A DNA stretch of 64,000 nucleotides from Sphingobium fluviale (lineage in GTDB: Bacteria > Pseudomonadota > Alphaproteobacteria > Sphingomonadales > Sphingomonadaceae), in the NCBI RefSeq assembly GCF_004122115.1, contig NZ_SBKP01000002.1:148501-212500 (forward strand). Direction: 5' to 3'. The translations under genes and the position numbers were made by a program. Position 1 is the first letter of the stretch. Each line of letters begins with the position of its first letter. The notes beneath the pieces were generated by a model that was not told the origin of the DNA, did not search any database, and worked only from the letters and a program-made list of their open reading frames with translations. Below are positions 7,988 to 16,083 of the stretch, piece after piece.

Positions 7988-9064
7988 ATGCGGAAGCTCG
8001 CTCTTGCGGCAGCTCTTGCGACCACGGCGATTGCGTCTCCCGCACTCGCGCGTGATGATGCCTGGTATATCGGCGCTCATGGCGGCGCAATGATGGTCGA
8101 GGATGTCGATATCGACGTTCTTGGTTCAACCGGCGCTGATGCGAAGGCCGACTATAACACCGGCTTCGATGTGGATGGTGTTATCGGCTACGACTTTGGC
8201 ATGTTCCGCCTTGAAGGCGAGGTTGGCTTCCGCCGTGCGTGGACCGACAATGTCGCCTATGTTGGTTATAACAGCACGCGTGGCAACGTCCGCTCGCTGA
8301 ACTTCATGCTCAATGGTCTGCTCGATTTCGGGCCGGATGACGGGCTTCAGGGCTTTGTCGGTGGCGGTGCGGGCGTGGCGCGCACGCATCTCTATTCGCT
8401 GACGACCGATGATTCGGACACCGGCTTCGCATGGCAGGCTCTGGCCGGCGTTCGCCTGCCGCTCAGCGAAAAGCTCGATGCGGAACTGAAGTATCGCTAC
8501 TTCAACCACAGTGGCGTGGATCTTGTAACCAGCAGAGCTCATAATGGTGTTGGCGCGGCAGGATCGGCGGTTGATACCGATGTGCGTACGCACAGCCTGC
8601 TGGTCGGTCTGGTATATAACTTTGGTGAGAAGGCTCCTCCGCCTCCGCCGCCACCCCCGCCGCCACCTCCTCCGCCTCCGCCGCCACCCCCGCCGCCTCC
8701 GCCGGTGGTTGAGTGCCAGCCTGGGCCGTATATCGTATTCTTTGAATTCGATAAGTCGGACATCACGCCAGATGCGGCGACGATCCTCGACAGCGCGGTA
8801 TCAGCATACGCAAACTGCAATAACGCGCAGGTCATGCTGGCCGGTCACGCAGACAAGGCGGGTCGCCCTGCATACAACGTTGCGCTGTCTCAGCGTCGCG
8901 CGGATGCTGTGAAGGCGTATATCGTCTCCAAGGGCATCTCCGATGGCGTCATCGGCACCAAGGCGTTTGGCGAAGGCCAGCCCAAGGTCGAAACCGCTGA
9001 CGGCCAGCGCGAGCTTCAGAACCGTCGCGTGGAAATCACCTACGGTCCGGGTTCGGGCATGTAA
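7988..9064 (+). CDS. OmpA-family outer membrane protein with polyproline linker
   Basis: The 358-residue protein has a signal peptide ending SPALA (about residue 21) and an N-terminal eight-stranded barrel-like domain (about 22-215). A run of 23 prolines at 8636-8704 follows, then a C-terminal OmpA peptidoglycan-binding domain (FFEFDKSDITPDA, AGHADKAG, LSQRRADAVK, NRRVEITYG). Such proteins tie the outer membrane to the cell wall. The ATG at 7988 is chosen over an upstream one at 7958 because AAAGGGG sits just before it and the signal peptide starts there. A strong terminator follows, so it is probably a single-gene transcript. Confidence 0.92.
   Translation: MRKLALAAALATTAIASPALARDDAWYIGAHGGAMMVEDVDIDVLGSTGADAKADYNTGFDVDGVIGYDFGMFRLEGEVGFRRAWTDNVAYVGYNSTRGNVRSLNFMLNGLLDFGPDDGLQGFVGGGAGVARTHLYSLTTDDSDTGFAWQALAGVRLPLSEKLDAELKYRYFNHSGVDLVTSRAHNGVGAAGSAVDTDVRTHSLLVGLVYNFGEKAPPPPPPPPPPPPPPPPPPPPPPPVVECQPGPYIVFFEFDKSDITPDAATILDSAVSAYANCNNAQVMLAGHADKAGRPAYNVALSQRRADAVKAYIVSKGISDGVIGTKAFGEGQPKVETADGQRELQNRRVEITYGPGSGM
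8636..8704 (+). repeat. 23-codon proline run with a duplicated 27-bp unit
   Basis: All 23 codons encode proline. A 27-base unit of nine codons occurs twice exactly, at 8636-8662 and 8669-8695, which suggests expansion by slippage or unequal recombination. It forms the linker between the barrel and the OmpA domain. Confidence 0.9.
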
Positions 9065-9088
9065 TAAACCCTTTCGGGTATGAAAGCA

Positions 9089-9119
9089 GGGGCTGGTCAG
9101 CGATGACCGGCCCCTTTTT
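9089..9119 (+). terminator. Rho-independent terminator after the OmpA gene
   Basis: GGGGCTGGTCA and TGACCGGCCCC form an 11-bp stem with one G-T pair around a GCGA loop, followed by TTTTT. It lies 25 bases after the OmpA stop codon. Confidence 0.9.
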
Positions 9120-9212
9120 CGTTTCGTGAACGTTATAGAGGGCGTGGATGACGGGAATGGTGGTTCATTCCCTTATCATTCCGTTTACGCACACTCTCGA
9201 AAGGATGTTCGC

Positions 9213-9785
9213 ATGGCCTATCTATCTCCTGTTGCCCCTTCCCGCCGCCTGATGCCGCGTCTCGCCGCCGCCTTGCCACTGATCGGGTTGATGGGCATGC
9301 AGTCTGCCTGTGTCACCACACCCGCCCCAAAGTCTGCGGCGAGCGCCGCCCTGATGGACGGACAAGGATCAATGCGCGGCAGTGTGACCATCACTGAAGG
9401 CGCCGATATCACCGTCCAGGTTCGCGCAATGGGCCTTGCTCCAGGGCTGCACGCGGTTCACATACATGCGGTTGGCCGGTGCGACGCGCCCGATTTCGCG
9501 ACCGCCGGACCGCACTGGAACCCTATGGGCAAGAGCCACGGGGCCGAGAACCCGAACGGCCCTCACCTAGGCGATCTTCCCAATATGACCATTGGTTCGG
9601 ATGGCGCGGGCGAGCTGACATTTTCCGTGCCTGCGCGGCTTGATACCGGCGATCACCCCCTGCTGGACAGCGATGGCGCGGCGCTTGTCATCCACGCCGG
9701 CCCGGACGACATGAAGACCGATCCATCGGGCAATTCCGGCGGGCGCATAGCGTGCGGCGTGATTATGAAAAACGGGGTAAAATAG
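9213..9785 (+). CDS. sodC: Cu/Zn superoxide dismutase (periplasmic)
   Basis: The 190-residue protein converts superoxide to hydrogen peroxide and oxygen. It shows the SodC signatures HAVHIHAVGRCD (copper ligands in HIH), GPHWNP, NPNGPHLGDLPN, and VIHAGPDD near the C-terminus, with a cysteine pair GRCD and RIACGV for the intramolecular disulfide. The N-terminal 35 residues form a signal sequence ending MQSAC, which could be a lipobox although the -3 residue (Q) is unusual. The ATG at 9213 is preferred because AAAGGA precedes it and the signal peptide begins there. An upstream in-frame start (9126) would add a non-signal extension. Confidence 0.92.
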   Translation: MAYLSPVAPSRRLMPRLAAALPLIGLMGMQSACVTTPAPKSAASAALMDGQGSMRGSVTITEGADITVQVRAMGLAPGLHAVHIHAVGRCDAPDFATAGPHWNPMGKSHGAENPNGPHLGDLPNMTIGSDGAGELTFSVPARLDTGDHPLLDSDGAALVIHAGPDDMKTDPSGNSGGRIACGVIMKNGVK

Positions 9786-9874
9786 CGATTGTCCGGTTTT
9801 TCTTGAATCTTTAACCGCAACACACGATATTGCATGGGTTGGCAATAGCGCCAATGACAAGGAGTTGACTTACA

Positions 9875-10615
9875 ATGGCTAACTGGTCTGACCCCCGGAC
9901 AGGTGGGATGAGCTTCGGCGCAGGCGCGTCCGCGGCCACCCAGGCGTCTTATGACGCGGGGCTACGGTCCTACATGCTGTCGGTTTATAATTATATGGCT
10001 AGCGGCGTGCTGCTCACCGGCCTCGTCGCCATGCTGTTCGCTGGAAGCGGCCTCGCCTATCAGATTCTCGCCGGGCCGGGCATATTGAAATATGTCATCA
10101 TGTTTGCACCGCTTGGCTTTGTGCTGGTACTGAGCTTTGGTATCAACCGCCTTTCGACCACGGCGGCGCAGGCGATTTACTGGGCCTATGCGGCGGTGAT
10201 GGGGCTTTCGCTCTCGTCGATCTTCCTGATGTACACCGGAACCTCGATCGCGCAGACATTCTTCGCGACGGCGGCGGCCTTTGCGGGCCTGAGCCTCGTG
10301 GGATACACCACGAAGAAGGATCTTTCGGGCTTTGGCACCTTCCTCATCATGGGTCTGATTGGCCTGATCGTGGCTTCGTTGATCAACATCTTCCTGAAGT
10401 CGAGCATCATGGACCTCGCGATCAGCGCCATCGGTGTGCTGATCTTCGCGGGCCTGACCGCCTATGACACGCAGAAGATCAAGGAAACATACGCCTATGT
10501 TGCGGGCACGGAGATGGTCGGCAAGTCGGTGGTGATGGGCGCGTTGAGCCTCTACCTCGATTTCATCAACCTGTTCATGATGCTGCTGCGCTTCATGGGC
10601 AACAACCGCAACTGA
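9875..10615 (+). CDS. Bax inhibitor-1 (YccA/BI-1) family membrane protein
   Basis: The 246-residue protein has a short soluble N-terminus (about 1-30) and about seven membrane helices. The family signatures are present: LGFVLVLSFGINRLSTTAAQ, the acidic C-terminal half-site in FAGLTAYDTQKIKETY, and ALSLYLDFINLFMMLLRFMG at the end. Bacterial members (YccA, YbhL) sit in the inner membrane; YccA modulates the FtsH protease, and FtsH partners HflKC are encoded 6 kb away. AAGGAG lies before the ATG. A strong terminator follows. Confidence 0.92.
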   Translation: MANWSDPRTGGMSFGAGASAATQASYDAGLRSYMLSVYNYMASGVLLTGLVAMLFAGSGLAYQILAGPGILKYVIMFAPLGFVLVLSFGINRLSTTAAQAIYWAYAAVMGLSLSSIFLMYTGTSIAQTFFATAAAFAGLSLVGYTTKKDLSGFGTFLIMGLIGLIVASLINIFLKSSIMDLAISAIGVLIFAGLTAYDTQKIKETYAYVAGTEMVGKSVVMGALSLYLDFINLFMMLLRFMGNNRN

Positions 10616-10637
10616 TCTTTCTGATCTGAAACATAAA

Positions 10638-10667
10638 AGCCCGGCCGGGAAACTGGCCGGGCTTTTT
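10638..10667 (+). terminator. Rho-independent terminator after the BI-1 gene
   Basis: AGCCCGGCC and GGCCGGGCT form a perfect 9-bp stem followed by a T-run. Confidence 0.92.
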
Positions 10668-10733
10668 CATTGCGAGGCGAGGCATGGTCACAGCCGCTTC
10701 AATTCCTCGCCATCATTTGCTACCCACGCAGCC

Positions 10734-11498
10734 ATGAGTCTGCTGGGTCGCCTCCGCCGCAAGGCCAGATATAGCACCGATAATTGCCGCATCTACGCGA
10801 TCGGCGATGTGCATGGCTGTTTCCCGCTGCTCGTCAGGCTGCTCCAGATGATAGAGCAGGATCAGCGCGCGCGCTTCCCGCTGGAAACCCATGTGGTGCT
10901 GTTGGGCGATTATGTCGACCGCGGCCCGCAATCCCGCGATGTGTGCGAGCTGCTCCATGCAATGGAAGGCTCCGCCTATTTCCACTGCCTCAAGGGCAAT
11001 CACGAGGAAACCATGCTGCGCGTGCTGGACGGCAACCGCATGGCGCTGCGCTTCTGGCTCAAATATGGCGGCGAGGAAACGTTGCAAAGCTGGGGGATTG
11101 ACCCATCGCTGATCGAGCGCGCCTATGTCAGCGAGGGCAGCCAGTGGCAGCTTATAGAGGAATTTCAGGCGGCGGTGCCGGAGGCGATGGTGCGCTGGAT
11201 GCGGGCCTTGCCAGCGTTCCACCGCCATGGCGACTATCTGTTCGCCCATGCGGGTGTGCGGCCCCGCCTGAAGCTGGAGGAGCAGAGCGACGAAGACCTG
11301 CTCTGGATTCGCGAGCCGTTTCTTTCCAGTAAGGCGCGCCACCCGTGGCGGGTGGTGCATGGCCATAGCCAGACCGATACTGCAGAAATCCTCCACAACC
11401 GCATCGGCATAGATACTGGCGCCTATCGCACCGGTATTCTTACCGCGATCGGCATCGAAGATGACGACGCCTGGCCGATCGAGGCCGTAACGGCGTAA
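10734..11498 (+). CDS. PP2A-like serine/threonine metallophosphoesterase
   Basis: The 254-residue protein carries the metal-binding motifs of the phosphoprotein-phosphatase type in order: IGDVHG (about residue 23), LLGDYVDRGPQS (about 58), LKGNHEE (about 90), then FAHAGVRP and VVHGHSQT. These are the residues that hold the two-metal centre. The substrate is unknown; bacterial members dephosphorylate proteins or dinucleotides. No signal peptide is seen, so it is cytoplasmic. It converges with the glycosyltransferase gene, whose stop lies one base further on. Confidence 0.9.
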   Translation: MSLLGRLRRKARYSTDNCRIYAIGDVHGCFPLLVRLLQMIEQDQRARFPLETHVVLLGDYVDRGPQSRDVCELLHAMEGSAYFHCLKGNHEETMLRVLDGNRMALRFWLKYGGEETLQSWGIDPSLIERAYVSEGSQWQLIEEFQAAVPEAMVRWMRALPAFHRHGDYLFAHAGVRPRLKLEEQSDEDLLWIREPFLSSKARHPWRVVHGHSQTDTAEILHNRIGIDTGAYRTGILTAIGIEDDDAWPIEAVTA

Positions 11499-11499
11499 T

Positions 11500-12636
11500 T
11501 CAGTCGCGGGACTTGGCGGGCGACCAGGTCTGATAGGTTCGCCCGCGCCAGGCATCCACCACACCCAGAAACGCGGCCCAGATCGCCGCCGCGATCTCCA
11601 TCAGCATCACGCAGGGGCGAAGCCGGAGCATGGCGCCGAGTGCCACCAGCGCCACTGCCCCCCATAAGGCGCCGAGCAGACCTGGCCGGCCATCCAGCCA
11701 CAGCGCCGCGCTCAGCGAACCCGCACACACCAGCGCCAGCGGTGCGCCCATCCAGCGCAACAGCTTGTGCGATACAAACTTGTAGCGGTCTGCCAGCGAG
11801 AAATGGCGCGCCAGTTGCGGCCAGAGATGGCGGTAGGAGGCATAAGAGCGGCAGGCGATGCGCCGCTTGCGCCGAAACTCGTCCACAGGATCCGTGGTGT
11901 TGCGCTCATAGGCGATGACATCGGGGGCGCTGATAAGGCGCTTGTCGTGCAGCAGCACACTCATGGATGCAATCATGTCATCCAGCAGATGTGACGGCAC
12001 TTGCGGATAGAGCGCGCGACGTGTGGCGAAGATCGCGCCATCGGCTCCCATCATCGACCCACAGCGCGATTCGAGCGCCTTGATCTTTTCCTCCAGCCGC
12101 CAATACAGCCCGCCCACCTGCGCCGTCGCGCCGTCGCCATTGTTGATGTAATGCAGTGTGCCCGAAACGCCGCCGATCTCTGGGTTGTGAAAATATTCGA
12201 GCAAAGGCGCAACCGAATCGGGCGCGAGCAGCACATTGGCATCGGTGAAGATGCAGATTTCGCCCTTGGCCTGCGCCACCATCCGCCGCATGCCGGTTGC
12301 TTTGCCTGCACGCTCCGTAGCGGGGACGACCATAAGCAGATCGGGCCTGCTTTCCAGCAGCGCCAAGGTGCCATCAGTGCTCATGTCGGAATAAGCAAGA
12401 ATTTCCAGATCGGGATACAGCCGCTTGATCGCTTCCAGATTATCCAGCTTCGCTGGCAGGGCGCGCTCTTCGTTATAGGCGGAAAACAGAAGGCTGGCGG
12501 AAGGACGGGGCTCATTCGCGCTGTCGGCGCGCACGGGCCGTTTTGCAAAAAGGCGCAGGCTCAGGGGATAGCTGACATAAGGATGAAGAAACAGCGCGCC
12601 GGCCAGCAGCGACAGTGCGTATAATGCGACGACCAT
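11500..12636 (-). CDS. Membrane glycosyltransferase, family 2
   Basis: The 378-residue protein has an N-terminal membrane helix (about 2-20), a GT-A fold domain (about 45-270) and C-terminal membrane helices (about 295-360). Motifs include LLFSAYNEERALPAKLDN, the first acidic site YSDMSTDGT, the DxD-like FTDAN, and GADGAIFATRR. This layout is typical of processive or single-transfer enzymes that use nucleotide sugars at the inner membrane for exopolysaccharide or glycolipid. The acceptor cannot be told from sequence. It is transcribed away from rpsT and stands alone. Confidence 0.88.
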   Translation of the reverse strand: MVVALYALSLLAGALFLHPYVSYPLSLRLFAKRPVRADSANEPRPSASLLFSAYNEERALPAKLDNLEAIKRLYPDLEILAYSDMSTDGTLALLESRPDLLMVVPATERAGKATGMRRMVAQAKGEICIFTDANVLLAPDSVAPLLEYFHNPEIGGVSGTLHYINNGDGATAQVGGLYWRLEEKIKALESRCGSMMGADGAIFATRRALYPQVPSHLLDDMIASMSVLLHDKRLISAPDVIAYERNTTDPVDEFRRKRRIACRSYASYRHLWPQLARHFSLADRYKFVSHKLLRWMGAPLALVCAGSLSAALWLDGRPGLLGALWGAVALVALGAMLRLRPCVMLMEIAAAIWAAFLGVVDAWRGRTYQTWSPAKSRD

Positions 12637-12710
12637 GATGATTCGCTAGCGCGCTTTGCAAACGATGTCGCGTGGATTTTGGCAGGCGACAGGGATAGCG
12701 CGCCTTTATG

Positions 12711-12739
12711 TTGACGGATATGGGCGAAGCCGCTATGGG
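12711..12739 (+). promoter_or_regulatory. Probable rpsT promoter
   Basis: TTGACG (12711-12716) and TATGGG (12734-12739) are separated by exactly 17 bases and lie about 75 bases before the rpsT start. The -35 box matches the sigma-70 consensus at five of six positions; the -10 box is weaker. Confidence 0.55.
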
Positions 12740-12755
12740 CCACCCTTCGTGATTC

Positions 12756-12777
12756 AGGGGAGCCTTGTTGCTCCTCT
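12756..12777 (+). promoter_or_regulatory. Hairpin in the rpsT leader
   Basis: AGGGGAGC and GCTCCTCT pair over eight bases (one G-T) around CTTGTT, between the proposed promoter and the ribosome-binding site. S20 is autoregulated in E. coli, so a structured leader would fit, but the role is inferred. Confidence 0.4.
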
Positions 12778-12811
12778 CAACCGCCCTTCAGACGGATTAT
12801 TTGAGGAACTT

Positions 12812-13075
12812 ATGGCCAATACGCCGCAGGCAAAAAAGCGCATTCGCCGCAACGCGCGCCGCACCGAAATCAACGGCAACCGCATCAGCCGCATTCGCAC
12901 GCTGGTGAAGAAGGTTGAGAGCGCAGTCGCTGCTGGAGACAAGGATGCCGCCGCCACCGCCCTGGCGACCGTTCAGCCGGAGCTGGCACGTGGCGTGGCG
13001 CGCGGTGTGCTGCACAAGAACACCGCCTCGCGCAAGTTCAGCCGCCTGACCAAGGCTGTCGGCGCAATCGCCTGA
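12812..13075 (+). CDS. rpsT: 30S ribosomal protein S20
   Basis: The 87-residue basic protein begins [20 protein letters not shown] and ends [15 protein letters not shown], matching S20 along its length. S20 binds 16S rRNA early in assembly of the small subunit. The start at 12812 is fixed by GAGGA just upstream and by the conserved N-terminus; the open frame continues upstream without meaning. It lies upstream of dnaA on the same strand, an arrangement conserved in many alphaproteobacteria, and is followed by its own terminator. Confidence 0.97.
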   Translation: MANTPQAKKRIRRNARRTEINGNRISRIRTLVKKVESAVAAGDKDAAATALATVQPELARGVARGVLHKNTASRKFSRLTKAVGAIA

Positions 13076-13121
13076 CACGAATAGACGGCGGCACATTTGC
13101 TGCTGCACGAATGATTTCGGA

Positions 13122-13148
13122 CCCGCTGGAGCAATCCGGCGGGTTTTT
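13122..13148 (+). terminator. Rho-independent terminator after rpsT
   Basis: CCCGCTGGA and TCCGGCGGG pair over nine bases around a GCAA tetraloop, followed by TTTTT. Confidence 0.92.
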
Positions 13149-13547
13149 CCATAGGTGCTACAGAGCCATGGATGCGCTCGCGCCAGGAGCCAAAGCGACC
13201 GCTTGTGATGTGCCGATCCTTCCTTATCCGGGGCAGATCCTTCAAAAGGCAGGACTTGTGCTGATTCGCTGTGAGTGCGAAAAGAAAGTTGGAATAATTA
13301 TCCAACAAAAACAGTATATTAATTGATTATGACGCAATTACGTGGCCTTGGCTCTGTCAAATATTTTATTTCATTTTTTTGACGCCTCCCCCCCTTGATC
13401 CAATCGTTAACGATTGCCTAATCCTGTTGCTCACCCGCAGTCCGAATCGGACAACGCGGTTATCATGATCCATGATGGGCCAACCGCTTCTCGGTGACGG
13501 GAAGCGCATCGGTGAATTGTGGCTCGTGCATGGGGGTTACGAGCAGA
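13149..13547. other. AT-rich gene-free region upstream of dnaA
   Basis: This is the only long gap in the window. It is clearly richer in A and T than its surroundings between about 13280 and 13420. It contains an inverted repeat GTTGGA-N7-TCCAAC (13288-13306), a 16-bp perfect palindrome (13401-13416), a CtrA-like TTAA-N7-CTAA (13407-13421) and GANTC sites (for example near 13263 and 13444), possible CcrM methylation sites. Only one near-match to a DnaA box is seen (TTATCCAAC at 13298), so it does not look like a full replication origin. It probably controls dnaA. Confidence 0.6.
13395..13423 (+). promoter_or_regulatory. Possible dnaA promoter with a palindromic operator in its spacer
   Basis: TTGATC (13395-13400) and CTAATC (13418-13423) are 17 bases apart. 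The spacer is almost entirely the perfect palindrome CAATCGTTAACGATTG (13401-13416). A regulator bound there would block or reshape the promoter. The -35 and -10 matches are only partial. Confidence 0.4.
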
Positions 13548-15038
13548 ATGACTCCGGCAGAAAAGGAGGGCGGTCGCGTGCTTGCAGAAGCTGAAGATAA
13601 TTGTGCCGTGAGCGAGCGCCCTTTTGACGCGGGTGCGGTGTTGGCCGGGTGGGAAGGCGTGAAGGCGGCATTGCGCGGGGCAGTGGGTGCGCGCATGTAT
13701 GACCAGTGGCTGCGTCCCTTGCGGCTGGGCGCCTTTTGCGATGCGACCGGCACGCTGGAGCTGCTCGCCGGGTCCGATTTTACCGCCAATTTCATTGTCA
13801 GCCAGTTTGGCGACCGTATCCGCCTCGCCTTTCGTGCTGCCGATATCGGGGTTGAAGACGTCCGGGTGATTCGCGCACCGCATCTGCCGGGGGTGATCGC
13901 GCCAGGCGAGGCGTCCGACGCTGGCAAGAGCAAGGCCGCCGGGAGTGCAGCGGGTGTGCAGGGCGCTGATCTGTCGGCTTCGTCCTCTGGCCCGTCGGCC
14001 GCGCGCCGCGTCGCGCCCGATGGCCTTGCCCTGCGCCACAGCTTTGCCGATTTCGTTGTGGGCGAAAGCAACCGCCTCGCCTTTACGGCGGCGCAGGCCA
14101 TGGCCGCGCAGCAAGCGCCACTGTTCAACCCGCTGTATATTCATGGCGGCACCGGGCAAGGCAAGACGCACCTGCTGCACTCGATTGCAGGCGCCTATCA
14201 TGATCATTTCCCCGCGCACCAGATTATATATATGTCCGCCGAAAAGTTCATGATGGAGTTCGTCACAGCGATGCGTGCGAACGACAGCATGGCGTTCAAG
14301 GTGCGGCTGCGCGCGGCCAAGCTGCTGTTGGTGGACGACATCCAGTTCATCGCGGGCAAGGGATCGACACAGGAGGAGTTCCTCCACACGATCAACGAGC
14401 TGGCCGAGAACGGCGCGCGCATCGTCATCAGTGCGGACCGTGCGCCCCAGCATCTCGATGCAGTCGATCCGCGCATCCTTTCGCGCCTGGCAGGTGGCTT
14501 GGTAGCGGATATTCAGCCTGCCGATCTCGATCTGCGCCGCACAATCCTGGAGGCCAAGCGCGCTACCCTCTCTGCCGCTACGATCCCTGATTCGGTGCTG
14601 GATTATCTTGCCCGTTCCATCCGCTCCAACCTGCGCGAGCTGGAAGGCGCGTTCAACAAGCTGATAGCCTATGGCCAGCTTACGGGGCGTGCAGTGGATA
14701 TGGAATTTGCGCAGGCGATGCTCGCCGATTCGGTGCGCGCCAATGCCCGGCGCATCACTGTGGACGATATCCAGAAGGCCTGTGCCGCCCATTATCGCAT
14801 TGATCCGTCAGAAATGCGCTCCAAGCGCCGCGCGCGCGCGGTAGCGCGGCCGCGGCAGGTGGCGATGTATCTCGCGAAGAAGATGACGCCGCGCTCGCTC
14901 CCTGAGATTGGCCGTATTTTCGGCGGGCGCGACCACAGCACAGTGATTCACGCGGTGCGGACGATCGAGGAGTTGCGCCAGAACAACGCAGAGATGGATG
15001 CCGATATCCGCAAGCTGCAGCGCCAGCTGGAGATGTAG
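13548..15038 (+). CDS. dnaA: Chromosomal replication initiator protein DnaA
   Basis: From the ATG at 13548 the protein has 496 residues. Domain I is N-terminal (WEGVKAALRGAVGARMYDQWLRPL), followed by a variable linker. The AAA+ ATPase has Walker A GGTGQGKTHLLHS and Walker B LLLVDDIQFIAGK, with the arginine region ILSRLAGGL. Domain IV binds DnaA boxes through GRDHSTVIHAVRTIEEL. DnaA-ATP opens the replication origin. The frame extends up to 13494 and another ATG lies at 13530; none has a strong ribosome-binding site, so the start is uncertain by about 18 codons. It converges with apbC. Confidence 0.95.
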   Translation: MTPAEKEGGRVLAEAEDNCAVSERPFDAGAVLAGWEGVKAALRGAVGARMYDQWLRPLRLGAFCDATGTLELLAGSDFTANFIVSQFGDRIRLAFRAADIGVEDVRVIRAPHLPGVIAPGEASDAGKSKAAGSAAGVQGADLSASSSGPSAARRVAPDGLALRHSFADFVVGESNRLAFTAAQAMAAQQAPLFNPLYIHGGTGQGKTHLLHSIAGAYHDHFPAHQIIYMSAEKFMMEFVTAMRANDSMAFKVRLRAAKLLLVDDIQFIAGKGSTQEEFLHTINELAENGARIVISADRAPQHLDAVDPRILSRLAGGLVADIQPADLDLRRTILEAKRATLSAATIPDSVLDYLARSIRSNLRELEGAFNKLIAYGQLTGRAVDMEFAQAMLADSVRANARRITVDDIQKACAAHYRIDPSEMRSKRRARAVARPRQVAMYLAKKMTPRSLPEIGRIFGGRDHSTVIHAVRTIEELRQNNAEMDADIRKLQRQLEM

Positions 15039-15045
15039 GGGGGGG

Positions 15046-16011
15046 CTACCCCCTGGCGGCGAGCCAGTCCTTCACCCTTGCGGCGATAGCGGTAAATGGC
15101 TCGGCCTCTGCGCCGTCTGCCGTGGCAGGCGGCGTTCCTGCGTCAGAAGCCAGCCGGATACCAATGGATAGCGGGATACGGCCCAGAAACGGCATGCCCA
15201 TCGTCCGCGCGGCAGACTCCGCTCCCCCTGCGCCGAAGGGATCGGACACCTCACCGCAATGCGGGCAGGCATAGCCCGCCATATTCTCGACCAGCCCGAT
15301 CATCGGCACGCCCGCCTGCTCAAACAGGCTGATGGCGCGAGTCGCGTCCATCAGCGCCAGATCCTGAGGGGTGGAGACGATCACCGCGCCCGCTGGCTTG
15401 TGTTTCTGGATCATCGAGAGCTGGATATCGCCGGTGCCGGGCGGCATGTCGACGATCAACACCTCGGCATCGCCCCAATGTGCATCAACGAGCTGTGAGA
15501 GCGCGTTGCCCGCCATCGGCCCGCGCCATGCGATCGCCTTGCCCGGCTCGACCAGATGTCCCATCGACAGCATCGGCACACCACCCGCGCCGATGATCGG
15601 AAACATCTTGCTGTCTTCCGCCAGCGGCTTTTGCCCCTCGCTTGCCAGCAGGCGCGGCTGCGACGGGCCATAGATATCGGCATCGACAAGCCCGACTTTC
15701 ACACCCATGCGCGCGAGCGCAATCGCGAGGTTGGCGGAGACGGTGGATTTGCCCACGCCGCCCTTGCCGGATGCCACGGCTATGATGGTGCAGCCGCGCT
15801 TTTCCATGGTCTCCGCGATACGCACGGCGGTGATTTCGGGGAGGGTGCGCGCGGCCGCCTCTATCGCGCCGGTCATCTCCCGGCGCTCGCCCGCACTCAG
15901 GCTCCCTATGTCGAGCACCATCGATAATACCCCATCGCGCAGGCGCAGGGCACTGGTGCGGCCTTGGGAAAGCGAAGTGATCCGGGCGGAAAGCATGTCA
16001 AACTCGGTCAT
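15046..16011 (-). CDS. apbC: Mrp/NBP35-type iron-sulfur cluster carrier ATPase
   Basis: The 321-residue protein has a short N-terminal part in place of a full DUF59 domain, then a deviant Walker [45 protein letters not shown], and the cluster-binding ACPHCGE motif. ApbC/Mrp proteins hold and transfer Fe-S clusters to target enzymes in an ATP-dependent way. It stands alone, converging with dnaA; the stop codons are eight bases apart within a small G-run/C-run hairpin. Confidence 0.92.
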   Translation of the reverse strand: MTEFDMLSARITSLSQGRTSALRLRDGVLSMVLDIGSLSAGERREMTGAIEAAARTLPEITAVRIAETMEKRGCTIIAVASGKGGVGKSTVSANLAIALARMGVKVGLVDADIYGPSQPRLLASEGQKPLAEDSKMFPIIGAGGVPMLSMGHLVEPGKAIAWRGPMAGNALSQLVDAHWGDAEVLIVDMPPGTGDIQLSMIQKHKPAGAVIVSTPQDLALMDATRAISLFEQAGVPMIGLVENMAGYACPHCGEVSDPFGAGGAESAARTMGMPFLGRIPLSIGIRLASDAGTPPATADGAEAEPFTAIAARVKDWLAARG

Positions 16012-16083
16012 GCCGCGCCCATATGCGATTATCTTGGCAAAGGCACTGTTTTTCCGCCGCGCGGCTCCTTATAGATATGGATC

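Noticed and set aside
8539..8835. Minus-strand ORF with a long polyglycine run
   Set aside because: It is the antisense reading of the proline codons in the OmpA gene.
13149..13547. Replication origin (oriC) next to dnaA
   Set aside because: Only one imperfect DnaA box is visible; many alphaproteobacteria place oriC elsewhere. A GC-skew plot would decide.
13431..14792. Long minus-strand ORF of 453 codons opposite dnaA
   Set aside because: It is the mirror of a GC-rich gene; the plus frame is clearly DnaA and the antisense translation has no family features.
15037..15054. Hairpin AGGGGG/CCCCCT between dnaA and apbC as a terminator
   Set aside because: The stem is six bases with no T-run on either strand; too weak to call.
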